A stretch of 64,000 nucleotides of DNA from Tubiluchus corallicola (GCA_030141605.1 JAQGDQ010000054.1:558001-622000), one strand, 5' to 3'. Numbered from the stretch's first letter, positions 1 through 15,529 are shown. Notes: a model not told the origin generated them from the sequence alone. Numbers and translations: made by a program.

Positions 1-3352
<3,352 letters not shown>

Positions 3353-3436
3353 CGTAGAAGGTTCGAGAAGACCGGTATGAAAGAGAGAAACTAGAGAAAC
3401 CGTCCAGGAATGTAAAATTAACCACATTCAGCTCCT

Positions 3437-3444
3437 CTTTTATA
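3437..3444 (-). promoter_or_regulatory. TATA box of the TSP1-like gene
   Basis: TATAAAAG on the minus strand, about 85 nt upstream of the ATG at 3352. A start of transcription roughly 30 nt downstream would fall near 3412 and give a 5' UTR of about 60 nt. The match to consensus and the spacing are both good. The start site itself is inferred. Confidence 0.6.
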
Positions 3445-3449
3445 CGAAC

Positions 3450-4130
3450 TCTGGGAATTCGTGATTTGAGGATTACAAGACGCGTGTGCGGCAAGCCTGA
3501 AAATCACGTTTCACGATCGTTTTAAATATTATTTTTAGTAAACAATGGTAAAAACTGGTTTGGCTATAAAACGTGTAATTCTAGAAAATCCAGGCACTCA
3601 CAAAGTAATTGACAATGATGAGAGAGAGAGAGCAGCTTTAGAATTATTACAGATTATATATTTTTTCATGAAATGTGAGAAAATTCAGATTGCACGCAAC
3701 ACGACCACTAATTTTTGAAGTTTAATCGAGCAACGTACCATTCTACGACTTTAAAAAATCTGAAAATTAGTTAATAAATTTTATTTTATTTTTTTTGAAA
3801 TTTTGTTAAAACTAAAGTGCCTAGGAGTGGTGACATTACAACAGGGTGCAACCTATACTTACTCCATATACAAATCATTATTCCTTTCGTAGCGATTTGT
3901 GACTTTTGTATATTAGTTTCGTGTCTTCCATAAATTCTTAAAGCTGATGATAAGTTGACTAAGTTAACTGAAAGCCTTTAGTTATGCCTATAGGAATTTT
4001 TATTCTAGGATAGTATATAGTCCGATTCGTTTAATACCTGGTCGATTTGTTTTAGGTTTTTGTGGTGTCAATACTTTCACAAATTAGCTGGCAACTAACG
4101 ATAGCACTAATTAATTATGACTGTGGTTGC
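3450..4130. other. Upstream region of TSP1-like gene, no feature recognised
   Basis: AT-rich, non-repetitive sequence 5' of the minus-strand gene, with a short GAGAGAGAGAG at 3621. No open frame, RNA gene or transposon end was recognised. Confidence 0.5.
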
Positions 4131-4134
4131 CAGA

Positions 4135-4284
4135 AGTTTTATGAACCGTTGCGCTTTATTTTCCCAATTATACCCAGTGCGGGTAACGAGTTGAAGAAAG
4201 GAGGCGCTGAAAAATTGTGGCGCTAGTCGGGATTTGAACCCGAGACCTGGGATTAGTACTTCCATGCTCTAGCACCAGCCCAAC
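4135..4284 (-). mobile_element. tRNA-derived SINE relic
   Basis: Read on the minus strand, 4284-4217 resembles a tRNA. It has a D-arm/A-box-like GGTGCTAGAGCATGG, an anticodon-arm-like segment, a T arm CGGGTTCAAATCCCG containing a perfect B box (GGTTCAAATCC), and an acceptor-like ACTAGCGCC. The 5' acceptor strand does not pair with that end, so this is not a working tRNA. Some 80 nt of non-tRNA body follow, down to about 4135. The downstream end is uncertain. Confidence 0.6.
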
Positions 4285-4299
4285 ATGATACAGTAGCCC

Positions 4300-5690
4300 T
4301 AAGAGTTTTTTTTAGATTTTTATCGATTATTTATACATTTTACTTTCGTAAAGTACTCGCGGCGTACTTTGTATGCAAGTATTACGGATCGTTGCTGCTT
4401 ATGGTGTGTTGAACAAAAGATTGCCAGTTTGCTGTGATCTTTGACCTATCAGGTGGCCCAGAAAAAGTTTATTTGACACACTTGGATACCTAAATACCTA
4501 AATGGTATCGATGGTACTTAGTTTGCAAATAGAAAGCATAGTGTGTCATCGAATATATATACACTTAGGTGTAATATTGTTGCTAGAATATCACATATGA
4601 ATGGAGTTTTCGTCATCGCTGGATGAGTTAGATGTTTGCTTTTTGATTGCATTTTATGATGTGAAGCTTCACACAGCATTCAATGGCACTGATGTTTGTT
4701 AATTCTAAATTTGATATCAGCCGAGAAGGGCAGAGTTTCAGGGCTTTGTGTGTTTACCAACGTATTGATGGCACATCACATGAATTTGTTGCAGAAAAGT
4801 TGCGAAGGGATATTTCGAATTTACTATAGATGGAAAACTTGATATTTGATAAAGTGGTATCGTTGACAATCCTAATGAAATTTAAATTAACGAATTGTTG
4901 TAGAATTTACTTACAGGTACAGCTTTAGGAATTTCAAATCACTAAGATGCGCAGTGATAAAAATTTACATTTTTATGTAACGTTGCAACTTTAATGAAAG
5001 ACAGGGAATAATGCACTCGTAACGAAGTCCATTTTTTGCAATTACTGTCGCAAATATCCAAGTTAACGTTACCCACTAGAATACTTGTTCATAGTATTAC
5101 TATAAGCTGCATCTGTCCAGCATTCCAATTTTCAACAAAATCTATTTGGAATACTTGGTAAGAGAATTCAACAGTCTAGAATCTAGTTAGCACCAAAAGT
5201 GGAACAGTGGCTAGCAGAGAATTTTCAATTGGGTTAGGATAAAAAGCGTAAAAAAACCTGATTTTCATAATTAAGGTCGTCAGCAGTTATCATGCTTCAT
5301 CAGGTTTCCTCCACTGGCGCATCATTCGTCAAGATGTTAGCCGACTGCTTTCCGTTATTTTGCCATAACCCAGCAACGGCAGCACACTCTTCACAAAGTG
5401 ACACTCTAGAAGGCCCCTAGAACGCCTCTACAAGTAATAAAGGTAACAGGTGCCAGTTGAAACGGCCAGCAAGATTGCACATAAAACAAAAGTACGAACG
5501 AACGTAACTATTTTTACCTTGAGAATAGTTAAAAGAAAAAAAATCAATAAAAAGTTGCCGTCTTAACTCGTATGAGGACATGTGTAGAGCGTACCTCGTT
5601 CACTGAATTTCATAACTTTTAGAAACTTATAAACAAAAGTCTTTCACACGTATTAAAGTGTGTATAACATCCGGAGGACCAGCTAAAGAA
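4300..5690. other. Intergenic, no feature recognised
   Basis: AT-rich unique-looking sequence. No open frame of interest on either strand, no splice-bounded exon and no terminal repeats were found. Confidence 0.5.
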
Positions 5691-5691
5691 C

Positions 5692-5807
<116 letters not shown>

Positions 5808-5884
5808 GAACGATATTATTTTAAACAACCCACTCTGCTCCGAATTGGAACTACATGTATCTAATATAGCCAGATTCTAAAGTT

Positions 5885-6400
5885 AGGGGGGCAAGCACAT
5901 AAAAAAGGCGGCGCCGTGACACGTACCAAACAATTTTTAACGCATTGATTACACATTTTAATTTTGTGTTCAAAATAAAAACACGAGAAACATACAGTTT
6001 TAAGGGAAGTACATAATTGTTATTTCGTATTTGAAATTAAAACACGATAAGAAGTTTTACAGTAAGCTCTTAAATCTCAAAACCTAATAAAACATGCGTG
6101 TTCTTTAGTGATTTTAATTTTAAACGTAAAATGAAAACAAAATCAAGCATTGTGAGAAATGTATCATGAAGGAACTACAATGGTCTCTTTCATCTAGCCT
6201 TCATTCTAGTAAATTAATCTATAACTTCATTAGAATCCAACTCAGTAGCTAACTCTCTTTCAATGGTGAACAAAGATAACCCAGACTATTTATCCTCGCC
6301 TATTGTACACAGAAGGTAGGACTTTATCTGTTTTAGCCGACTAAAGGATCGTTGTGTGCCAATTTTGAAAAATATTCTAGGGGAAGCGGTTGCTCCCCTT
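5885..6400 (-). mobile_element. Decayed hAT transposon, 3' part
   Basis: The stretch contains a hAT-type transposase C-terminus (listed separately). It ends on the left at a G-run, TAGGGGGGCAAGCAC, near 5885, typical of a hAT terminal repeat. About 300 bp of AT-rich 3' sequence separate the two. The right part of the element (N-terminal transposase and other end) is missing or too decayed. A LINE relic begins about 200 bp beyond. No target duplication was found. Confidence 0.5.
6214..6390 (-). pseudogene. hAT transposase C-terminal (hATC) domain relic
   Basis: The minus-strand translation gives T-Q-R-S-F-S-R-L-K-Q-I-K-S-Y-L, then I-G-E-D-K, an in-frame TAG, and S-G-L-S-L-F-T-I-E-R-E-L-A. This matches the dimerisation-region pattern (S-A-E-R-S-F-S-x-L-K-x-I-K, then L-x-x-L-x-x-I-E) of animal hAT elements, especially those related to ZMYM-like transposases. 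The internal stop and lack of the remaining domains make it a fossil. Family recognition is from memory of the motif. Confidence 0.6.
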
Positions 6401-6589
6401 GCCCAGTTATACCATTGATCAAGTCTCAAAAACTGTAGACAAAATGTTTCAAAACTAAATAGCTTTCGACGTATGTTGGTTTATATGTTCACCGCTACAC
6501 TCGAACAATGATTCATTACGACCATCCTGCTTGCTGTTGAACATGGAAACGTAGTATGATCAGGTTGTAGTGAAAATAGCATATGTTAG

Positions 6590-7200
6590 TTAATCAGGTG
6601 TCTGCCGCTAGAATTTGTTCTGGGGCTGTGATCCCCGAAAGTATTTTGTCAGACAGCAGCTTCACAAAATTAGAGACACACTTCCGTTATTATTGCCTAT
6701 GACTTTTTTCAAAATAGTCAATAACTTAGTGGCACGGTATTTAAATGCAATCCTTCCATCAAGGGTAAATAAAGTTGCCCTGCTACAATGTACCCAGTTG
6801 TACAGAAGTTTTAATTGTCACTCTCTAAGCCGTGAAAAATCATTTTTTGTAAGGATAATTAATATGTAGAACAACTTACCAGAGAACATTCGTGAAATTC
6901 CATCCATTTCACACTTCAAACAAGAGCTCAAAACTTGAGTTTTTCTTTGCGTAAGAAACATTTTTCATTTGGTAAATCACTAACTTCTATGCATCATGCG
7001 CATGAAAGTCGGATTTTCTCAGCTAATCTATGACCTTTTTTCTAAAGGCTGTAAAGGTAATCACCATCAAGCAGGATTGCCGAATTGTAACTGTGAATTT
7101 CGGTTTGAGTCTGCTGAACACTTTTTGTTGTGCTGTCCATTGTATCAACAAGCTAGGATTCTTATATTAGATAAATTAAATGAAATACTGCTGCCGTAAA
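6590..7200 (+). pseudogene. LINE (L2/CR1-like) ORF2 C-terminal relic
   Basis: Broken frames show the familiar end of an L2/CR1 reverse transcriptase ORF. First S-A-A-R-I-C-S-G-A at about 6600. Then F-F-K-I-V-N-N-L-V-A-R-Y-L from 6615 in another frame. Then K-S-F-F-V-R-I-I-N-M, a TAG in place of the usual Trp, and N-N-L-P-E-N-I-R. From 6996 comes the Cys/His tail C-N-C-E-F, E-H-F-L-L-C-C-P-L-Y, ending at TAA 7197-7199. Frameshifts and stops show an old copy. The catalytic RT core is not present. Confidence 0.7.
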
Positions 7201-7609
7201 ATAGCTGCATTAGGAAGTAATGATCTGTTGAAGGTGTTATTGTTTAGAAAAGTTAACTTTAATTATGTTGTAAATTGTCAAATTTCCTAATGTGTACATG
7301 ACTTTAAACCTAAAGGTTTCATGTAGTTCCTATCTATATTGTAAATGCGTCAGTCCTAAGCATTCATAGATTAAATTTTTTAACTGTCGATTTATTAGCT
7401 ATAGTATATCAAAGGTAATCTTGTGCTAAACCTGTTGACAGATAGTGCTGTAATCGTAACAGTAATTCTTATTACAAATGTTTTGTAAATAGTGTACATA
7501 TATAGCTTGCTACGGTGAGGAGTTCTGAAACTGTCCGATCCAATCCTTTACTAAATTATGTTTAAACTAACAACTCATTTTAATGTCGAAAAATGTGAAT
7601 ACGACTGCA

Positions 7610-8840
7610 TTTAATCGGAACGTCTTCCTCAGGAACTCGAAGAAAGCTTAAAGTATAATTTTTCATATCCTATCACTACGAAGCACGGTAAAAAGTATAT
7701 CTTTTCAAACCTGTAACAATGCCTGAGTTCCTACATAATTAAATCATATGTCAAAAACTTATTAATTAATAGCCGGTTAGCCCAGCTAGTAATGACGTCA
7801 CAAAGGAACGTAATTTTCAACAACATAAACATTCCATGAGCATCTTGCACGTGTTTGCGGAAATTTCGAGAACAGTGTTACTGTACATCATTCCGTGTGA
7901 TACCCGGCATATTTTGAAGGAAGACACGATGGATTTTCACATCATACCCCATTTTCAAGTACGATAAAAAGTATACATTTTGACACCAATAATACTGCAA
8001 AATCGTTTCTGATAATTAAATAATACATTAAAATATTAATTAACGGCACTCGAGCCCAATTATTGATGACAGTACATCACGAACATAATTTTCAACAGCA
8101 AAAACATTCCACGCGCGTGTTGCACGTGTTTGCAAAAGCGAAGATTGAAGTACAACACTACTGTAAGAGATTCACTAAACTCGGTAAGTTTTAACATAAA
8201 ACATCAAATTTCAAATTTACCGCTGTGCTCACACATGACCTATCGAGCGTGTGCAGTACGTCACAAACGAATACTTCAGAACTAATAGATACTGCATCTG
8301 CTTTTTGTGCAACGCGTTGCCGAAACGCAGGCCCTAGTGCCCGGCTAACTAGCGAATGGTGAAGTGCATGTAACAGCGAAGAACTAGTGGCGCGAACGCG
8401 AAATCGCGTTTGTGAGGTAATAATTCTTTCACCTAAGTCATTTTTGAAAAAAATAGTATTTTTCCTTCAACTTTTAAAGAGTAGATTGTTTTGACCTACA
8501 GTTTAAGATTGGATCCGGTTTTGCATTAAGTTTTAAAAATTTTAATTTCAAATTTACTGATGTGCTTACGAACGAGTGCGCTCATCACACAATTGCACAG
8601 CAACTGCACTGAGAGGTACCACGCTTGTGGAGCAATGTCGAGATGCAGGCGGCCAGGCGCTAGTGTCCGGCTAACAGCGAATGGCATGCAACACCCAAGA
8701 ACTAGTTGCGCAAAGGCGAAATTGTGTTTCCGCGGTAACAATTCCTTTACACACGTTATTTTTGAAAAGTAATATGTTTCTTTTCAATATTTGACAGGTT
8801 TGATTGTTTCGAGTTGTATTTTTTGATTGGGTCAGGTTTT
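7610..8840 (-). repeat. Three head-to-tail copies of an unclassified ~600-bp repeat
   Basis: On the minus strand the unit starts AAACCGGATCCAATCTT and ends near CGTGTCTTCCTTCAAAAT. A full copy lies at about 8522-7908. A copy with only the 3' half lies at about 7880-7610, and one with only the 5' half at about 8840-8530. Shared internal marks are GTTGAAAATTA.GTT, TTAACGGC..GAGCCCAA and CTAGTGCCCGGCTAAC on the plus strand. No open frame persists across copies. No TIRs, poly-A tail or tRNA-like boxes were found. Confidence 0.75.
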
Positions 8841-8849
8841 CTGATTTTT

Positions 8850-9890
8850 TTCCTTCTGATTTTTTTTTCGGTTCATTAGTTATGAACAGAATGTCATCAT
8901 GCTTGACCTGTAACAACTGTATCTAGTACACCTTAGCACATCTAGTACAACTGTACCTAGATATTTTAATCATTTTGAACAGTATTTGGAATAGTTGTGA
9001 TGCGTTTTATGTTAAATTAATTTTTCCTAACTACACTCTTATAACATTTCACAGTTTAAAAGCGATTCGATTCATTTGCTTTTTGTCAAAAGCGATTTTC
9101 AAGTAAATTACATAAGCAAAAGAAAAATGTTTGTTTCCTATATATGTTTCATTCGTCTGACACCTCACTGTCACTACAGACTTTTAAATTTGTATCTTTT
9201 TCCTTCTTTCGCAAAAGTCTCTTCAGAACAAGACAGCCAATAACCTTGAACGAAAGTTTCAGTTACCAGGAAGCGTAAAGATGCACGAGCCTGAGAACGT
9301 ATGGAGATAACAACTTCACTTGGCAAGCAGTTAAAACCGATACTCGTTGTTCCTCAGTAACTGTTTTCATATCTGCAACCGGGAACGTTTGAAAAACAGG
9401 TTTCGTAACAACATGTTCATTAGTCATTATTACAATTTTGATTACAGTAAAGTAGTAGCAATTATTTCTGTGCAAAAAATTGATTTTGTGTTTGTGTTTG
9501 TTTGTTTATTTGCTTACACATTCTTACATATAAAATGCCCACACAGATCTTCTTTATTTATGGAAGTTTTTAACTTCTTTATAACAACAAAAATATTCGA
9601 AAATTTGTTTGCAATATCTTGGTATAAAATTATACACGATCAAGCGAAAAAACTGATATAAGCAGTAACAGTTTAAACAACATGAGTTAACACAGATAAA
9701 GTTTGGAATAATAATTAAGGGATCTACCAAATACTGGGCGTTCAAGTTCAATAAACACTAATGCTATTTTATGCAGTAGAGTAGTATTTGGCAACCTCTT
9801 ATTGCACACGTAGTGTGTAAAATGATCATAGTCTGCATGCCAGTTTGAATGTAGTCAACAGTAAACACAAACAGCATGAAAACCTAAAGT
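8850..9890. other. Spacer between inverted copies of the ~600-bp repeat
   Basis: AT-rich sequence between the minus-oriented cluster and the plus-oriented copy. Random open frames only. No domain was recognised. Confidence 0.5.
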
Positions 9891-9892
9891 AA

Positions 9893-10470
9893 AACGGAAG
9901 CTAATCTTAAATTGCATGTCAAAACAATTTGCTCTTTAAATAGTGAAAGGAAACATACAATTTTTTCAAAAACGACTTACGCAGTTCTTCGCTGTTACAT
10001 GCATTTCGTCATTCGCTAGTTAAACGGGCACTAGCGCCTGCATTTCGAAAACGCATTGCACACAAAAGAAGTGCTGTACCTCTCAGTTCAGATGTGTTAG
10101 TTACTGACGAACTACACACATTCGACAGCTTATGCGTGAACACAGCAGTAAATATGTCTAGTTTTAGTACAAGACACTGAATATCTCACAGTTCCACTGT
10201 ACTTCAATTTTCATTTTCGTAAACACGCGCAACAAGCTCAATATTTTTGCAGTTGAAAATTATGTTAGTTTGTGATGCCATCAATACTTGGGCTCGCCCG
10301 CCCTTAATTAAGTTTTTAATCTATTATTTAATTATCAGGAACGCTTTTGCAGTATTGATTGAGTTAAAATGTATACTTTTAACGGATTTCAAAATGGGGT
10401 AGCATATGAAAAATTATCGTGTCTTCCTTTCAATGAAAGGAATAGGAAATAAATTTGAAAGGGTTCCTGT
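9893..10470 (+). repeat. Copy of the ~600-bp repeat, plus orientation
   Basis: Closely similar to the copy at 25640 (for example CACATTCGACAGCTTATGCG is shared) and to the reverse complement of 8522-7908. An internal deletion near 9980-9985 joins CGACTTACGC straight to AGTTCTTCGCTG. It is inverted with respect to the cluster at 7610-8840. Confidence 0.8.
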
Positions 10471-10479
10471 CATGCTGTC

Positions 10480-11550
10480 TCTACACGTTTTTTAGCTCGA
10501 AAAACTTAGAAATCTGACTCTTTCTAATTCTTAAAGGTACCATACGTCTGCGTTACTGTTACCCAAGTAGAATGCCGGATACAGAAAACTTATATGACTT
10601 AAAAAAGAAAAATAATAATTGGCCATTGCGCGGTGGACCACACTGGTTGCTTGACGTCTGCCGATTTGTGTATTGTTGTTCATTTTGCCGAAAGAGTGGT
10701 TCATTGATTGGACTACAGATTTACTTTCGGAACCTCGAAAAAAAACGGTCATCGTTTGACTTTGGCCACCTCACAACCATAAATCATCATCAATTCACGT
10801 TAAAAGTGAAGCTAAGATCTATTAATAACGGCAAGTTAAGCAGCTGTTATTAGGAAACTACATCTAATAATTTCCATAACATAACTAGCTTAATTATACT
10901 CGCTCAGTCGTAGTTAGAAAACAAATAAACCTGATTAGACTTGCAGCGGCGAGTTATTTTGCTTTTGTGATTTGGAGCAATTTAGGAAGCCCAGTTTTGC
11001 ACATAGCTGAAGACCGTTCAGCTCTACATTATTGGGAAGCCCAGTCATTGTGCGGAGGATTCACTGCTCGTATGCCTAGACATCAGACGCGTGATGAGTA
11101 TCTTAAAAATAGGGACACTTATTGAGTGAGTGAGCTTCAGTGCGTCTTAAATCCATTGATGGCAATTTCGGTGTCATTTTGTGTGAGTTAGTGCTATTAG
11201 TTCGCGAGCTGAGAGACGCAATCAACTACGTCTTTCATTAATCAGGTAGGATATTCAGCGGATCACATTGATTGAGCTGCTTGTTAAGGTATTTTTGTGC
11301 AAAAATTGACGCTGGGTTTGTGAACGGTGCAACAAAGCAGAATTAAAAGGGAAGAGAACACAGCTAAATAATAAGTGTAAGTATATTCACTGTATATGCA
11401 GGTTTCAATTATTATACTTATAATTACGTAAACTCATCCAGTCGCCGACTGTTAAATTATTAAGCAGTTCAGGGTAACTCAAGTCAAGTAAAATTACAGA
11501 TGCAGTTTGACACGTCGGTACATTGTTTGTAAAGTATGTTCATTTGTGTA
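10480..11550. other. Intergenic, possible untranslated exon only
   Basis: No convincing coding sequence. A strong donor-like GTAAGTAT occurs at about 11379. It could end a 5' untranslated exon, but there is no independent support for one. Confidence 0.4.
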
Positions 11551-11564
11551 ATTTGGTTTTATAT

Positions 11565-12305
11565 AATTGAAAATTTTACAGTTAAGTTCCTTATGGAAAA
11601 GCTAAAACGATTATACAACAAAACGACCAGCACTTTGTTTTTTTAGCATTATAAAGGATCTTTTAATTATGTCTTGGACCAAAAAAGTTTTGAACATTAT
11701 TTTGCTCAATTTCGCCCATGGTTCTGGCTGAAAAGCGGCATTGTTAATATTTCATTTAAAGCCATTACAATTAATATTTTAATCAATTTTCTAAATGTAT
11801 CACTTAATAGATTTGAGAGTGTTCGTGGACTTAATATTTTGCGTTGTTCGCAGAGAGGGACCCTAAGATTTTGAATTAATTGCAAAAATGATTCAAGCCA
11901 TGTAAAATGCGTGAATTCGTTCAATTTGCTCTTATAATTTGGAAATTTTACAGTCAAAGCCATTATAAAGCAGTTTAAGGTTTGAAAACGGTTAAAACTG
12001 AACACCACTTGGCTTCTTAGCATTAGCAATAAGTAAGTTCAGTTTTAACTTGTAAAAGAGTTTGTTATGAATTTATAAAGCATTATTCTGCCTTATAAGG
12101 GGTCTATCAGTGTGGCCGAAACGTTGCACAATTAATATTTGTTATAAAGCTATAAAAACATGATTTTTAATCAAGTCTTTAAAACCTATATAACCTAATT
12201 ATTGTTTTTAAACAGATATGAGAGAGTGTTTGTGAACTTAGTATTTTGCGTTGTTAGTCTCAGCTATATAGAAACCGTAAGCTTTCGCATTAATTACAAA
12301 ATACC
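11565..12305. repeat. Diverged tandem duplication, period ~370-410 bp
   Basis: Several blocks recur in order. AAAATTTTACAGTTAAG (about 11572) recurs as GAAATTTTACAGTCAAAG (about 11942). GAGAGTGTTCGTGGACTTA (about 11815) recurs as GAGAGTGTTTGTGAACTTA (about 12222), each followed by TATTTTGCGTTGTT and, after a variable part, by ATTAATT.CAAAA. Identity is moderate. No protein frame is conserved between units. Confidence 0.65.
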
Positions 12306-12799
12306 AGATAGAAACTGACTGGTATTGAAAGGTTCATTACTAGTATTTGGCGTCTAGTACTTGTGAGAAGGTTTAATTCTTTTGTGAAATCATTGCCTTA
12401 TATTATACCTTACTGCATAGTAGCTTAAAGTAGTGTGCGGAGCTAAGGAGAACAATTCTGTTGGCCGAAGTACGCTTACTATTTAGAAAGCCATTGTTTT
12501 TTGTTTATTTTGTAACGTGACATAAGTGATGTGCTTGGTCTACGATAACGACGGTTTTACCAAAATGTTCTCTAAGGGTTTGCCAAAGTCTGCCAAGCAG
12601 CACACCAAACTTGCACCCGTGAACGTCATTGACAGAGACGTGCAACACGTCAAAGTGCATAATAGGCTACGTGCACTGCACAAGGCTTTCTCAACAGTTG
12701 TAAAACCTCTGTCGTTTCTGTATTTTTGCTTTGCTGTTCATCAGCGCGCAACGCTAACGTTAGGACTGCGCCGTTTTTCAAAAGAAGACTTATAAATGA

Positions 12800-15450
12800 G
12801 TAGCAGAGTAAAGAAATTTTTTAAGGAAGCGAATACTGTTTAGTTTAAAGATGTCGCTAATCAAATTGACTTTGTGCTTTCTACCAGCTCAACTCATTTT
12901 AGCAGTTTAATGAGTCCCCGTGCTGAATTCAACATGACACTGATCTAACAATACTCTCTTTTAAACGATCTCACAGACTTCTTACACAACAAGGTTGTTA
13001 ATTAGTCCGCAAGAAAGGATGCGGTGCTTCGTAGCCAATAAACTGTATTACAAAAAACGTCTAGAATGGCTGCTATACAGACCTATATTTATTAGATCAA
13101 AGCAGAAACACTATGAAACTATTCTCGTATCCATATAGAGTTTGAACTAGTTGTAATAGACTTCAACACCCATCTTCTTTTCTCTCGTATTTGTTACTAA
13201 ATTATGCCTAAATTTCATAAAAATTAATGTGAAAATGGAGATCTTGTTTTAATTAAATTAACATAATTTCTTCTGCATAAAAGCCAGTGTAAATTGAATA
13301 ACTTCTCTCTGTAGAATGAAATCTACTTTTAATGTTAGCTTCAAAAATTATAAACACTAATAACTTAAAATCATATTGATCGACACGCTGCTATTGATAA
13401 CAAACAATGGGATTCTACTTGCATTCTCCTTTTAGATTTTATGATTTTACGTCTATCGGATCAACTTGTTTTTGTCTTCCAACCAAAAAAGTGTAAATGG
13501 TTTGGTACACTTACTCAGTTTTCTTCGCTGTCTAGTATCTAAAATTCGCGAATTTGACGTTATACATTTATTTTCTAAAAAAAACTTATATCACGTATGT
13601 AAACATATTTCCGTATCAAAAGCGATGTAGTTGTAGATAAGTTAAAAATTGTCTAACGATATAAGCAAACAATAAGTTTTGTTTTATAAAGGTGATTAAA
13701 GGACCTATAGTTTTTATAATCCCCAAACGAAGTATCGATACTAGAAGCTTTAGTGATCTAGAAGAAACAGTGCAATAGATATATACCAAACTGATCAAAT
13801 CATAAATAAATGCGGTTAAGAAATAAGTCACATAGTAAAAGATTATAATTACAAAAAACTTAAACTATTTACAATCCAATATATAAAATGTGGGTCACTT
13901 ACTGGATTTTTTTATATGGTATTGGTATATTACATTGCGTGGTGCGTTCACCAGTATGGTGGGTTTTATTCTATCAGTCATCGAGTTTCTTGTCAAAAAT
14001 CAGTTGCAGCTAATCTGAATATGGTCAATATTTTTTTCGTTATATTTTCATTTTGACTTCTTTTTTTAACTTCTTTCAACTAACTGCTAGAAAGCTCTTC
14101 TTTTTTCGTTTTTCTCAAAAGATCTTTTCTCTCATATTCTACATTCTTTATTTCACACCTCATGGTTTTTTAACATGCAATGTGTTTCATAGTTACATAC
14201 GGCAAACTTCTCAACACTGTAGAAATTTGAGCCAGCAATACATTCATAAAATTCTTTTTATTATTTTTTGTTTTCTCAATTATGCTGTATAATTTGCATT
14301 TGTAATATAGTAGTTTGCTGGGTAAAACAAACTGAATTGGAATTTTGGTTTCAATGGTATAATATTAGTGTGCCATAAGACTTATTAGTTCAAAATTACA
14401 AATTTCCGGTCTTCTGGTCACTCTGCACAATCTTGATACTGGTACTTAACAAGTACATAACACTTAAAATAGGACTTGGACACCGCGGTTATGAAACTGT
14501 CACAACACTGAAATGTTCTTTACAGTGTGTTATTAATTTTTCAGATTTTAGTGAAGCGGTTATTGCGGTGAAATGTTGCATATTTTAGGAGTGATCATTG
14601 CACAACTTCTATTTTTGCAGCTAAATCTGTTGTCATTAATTGATTCGAACCAGCGGTTTGACATCTCGTTACTCCCCGAAGCCTACATCGCATAAAATCT
14701 AAAGCACGTGTGACAAACTGTAGCCTGGTCCTCATTTATGGTGTTTATTCTCGAAAGTGTTACATGCAAATAGAGATACATTCGTAATGATCGATGACTA
14801 CACGAAGTTGTTGTTAATCAATATAAATGCGTGTGCGAAATAGTTATATTAAATGGTAATGTAGACCTACAGCAATCCAAGTGACGGGTGAGACTACACA
14901 GTCACTTTGTCAAGAAAGTTAACGATCACGGAGTGTCTTTGTTAATACGCTTATAACGTTAGATGAATTTTGAAGATGATTACGAAGGAAAGTTGTTCCG
15001 CATCCAAAAATTGTTGTTGATGAAGCGTCTGAACCTCTTATGCACAAGATGATGACCATCATGAAAACTAGAGTGTTCAAATGTGTACTGTTCGTACAGT
15101 AATCAACGTTGGCTTGTCATTAAGCTACTCGGAAAAGAATTTATAAACATGGGAAAACACAGCAGAATCCAGAATTCGGAGCTGCATTAATGATTTATTC
15201 TTTATCCAAATATATCAAGTGCACGGCGGTAAGGCTACGTAGACAACCACACGATGACCATCATTTAGGACATCAGTGTAAAAATGCTGGTTTTGTGAAT
15301 TCTTTTCACATGTGATCTTTTACGTGATTTGATTAGTAGCGTTTAATTTCAGCAAAACAGCTTGTGGTGTGTAACAAATATTTAAATAACAAATTAAAGC
15401 AACTTGATCTGAAACGAACTTAACTGAGGGACACAGAGCAAGAATAAAAG
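12800..15450. other. Intergenic, no feature recognised
   Basis: AT-rich sequence with only short random open frames. The last few tens of bases before 15455 would be the 5' UTR and promoter region of the candidate first exon there. No clear TATA box was seen. Confidence 0.45.
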
Positions 15451-15454
15451 CAAA

Positions 15455-15526
15455 ATGAATGTGTTGCATCAGTCAAAAAGTGGTGGCTCAAACGGCCAAT
15501 CGGCAACCCAGAAGATGATCGAACAT
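15455..15526 (+). CDS. Candidate alternative first coding exon A
   Basis: An ATG with 24 codons (beginning M-N-V-L-H-Q-S-K-S-G-G-S) runs straight into a perfect donor, CAT|GTAAGTAT, in phase 0. The peptide is polar and Ser/Gly/Gln-rich, like a disordered N-terminal tail, and local GC is higher than the flanks. S-K-S-G-G-S-N-G-Q-S resembles S-R-S-G-G-S-K-Q-K-S of exon B. The sequence before the ATG (AATAAAAGCAAA) gives A at -3. No downstream exon with a phase 0 acceptor was recognised in the window. The gene is unidentified. Confidence 0.5.
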
Positions 15527-15529
15527 GTA

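Noticed and set aside
4217-4284. Functional tRNA gene on the minus strand
   Set aside because: The T arm and B box are good, but the 5' acceptor strand does not pair with the 3' strand and the D arm is shortened, so a SINE head is the better reading.
8526-8772. Overlapping open frames on both strands at 8.5-8.8 kb, and a similar one at 25761-25961
   Set aside because: They fall inside copies of the ~600-bp repeat and the frame is not conserved among copies.
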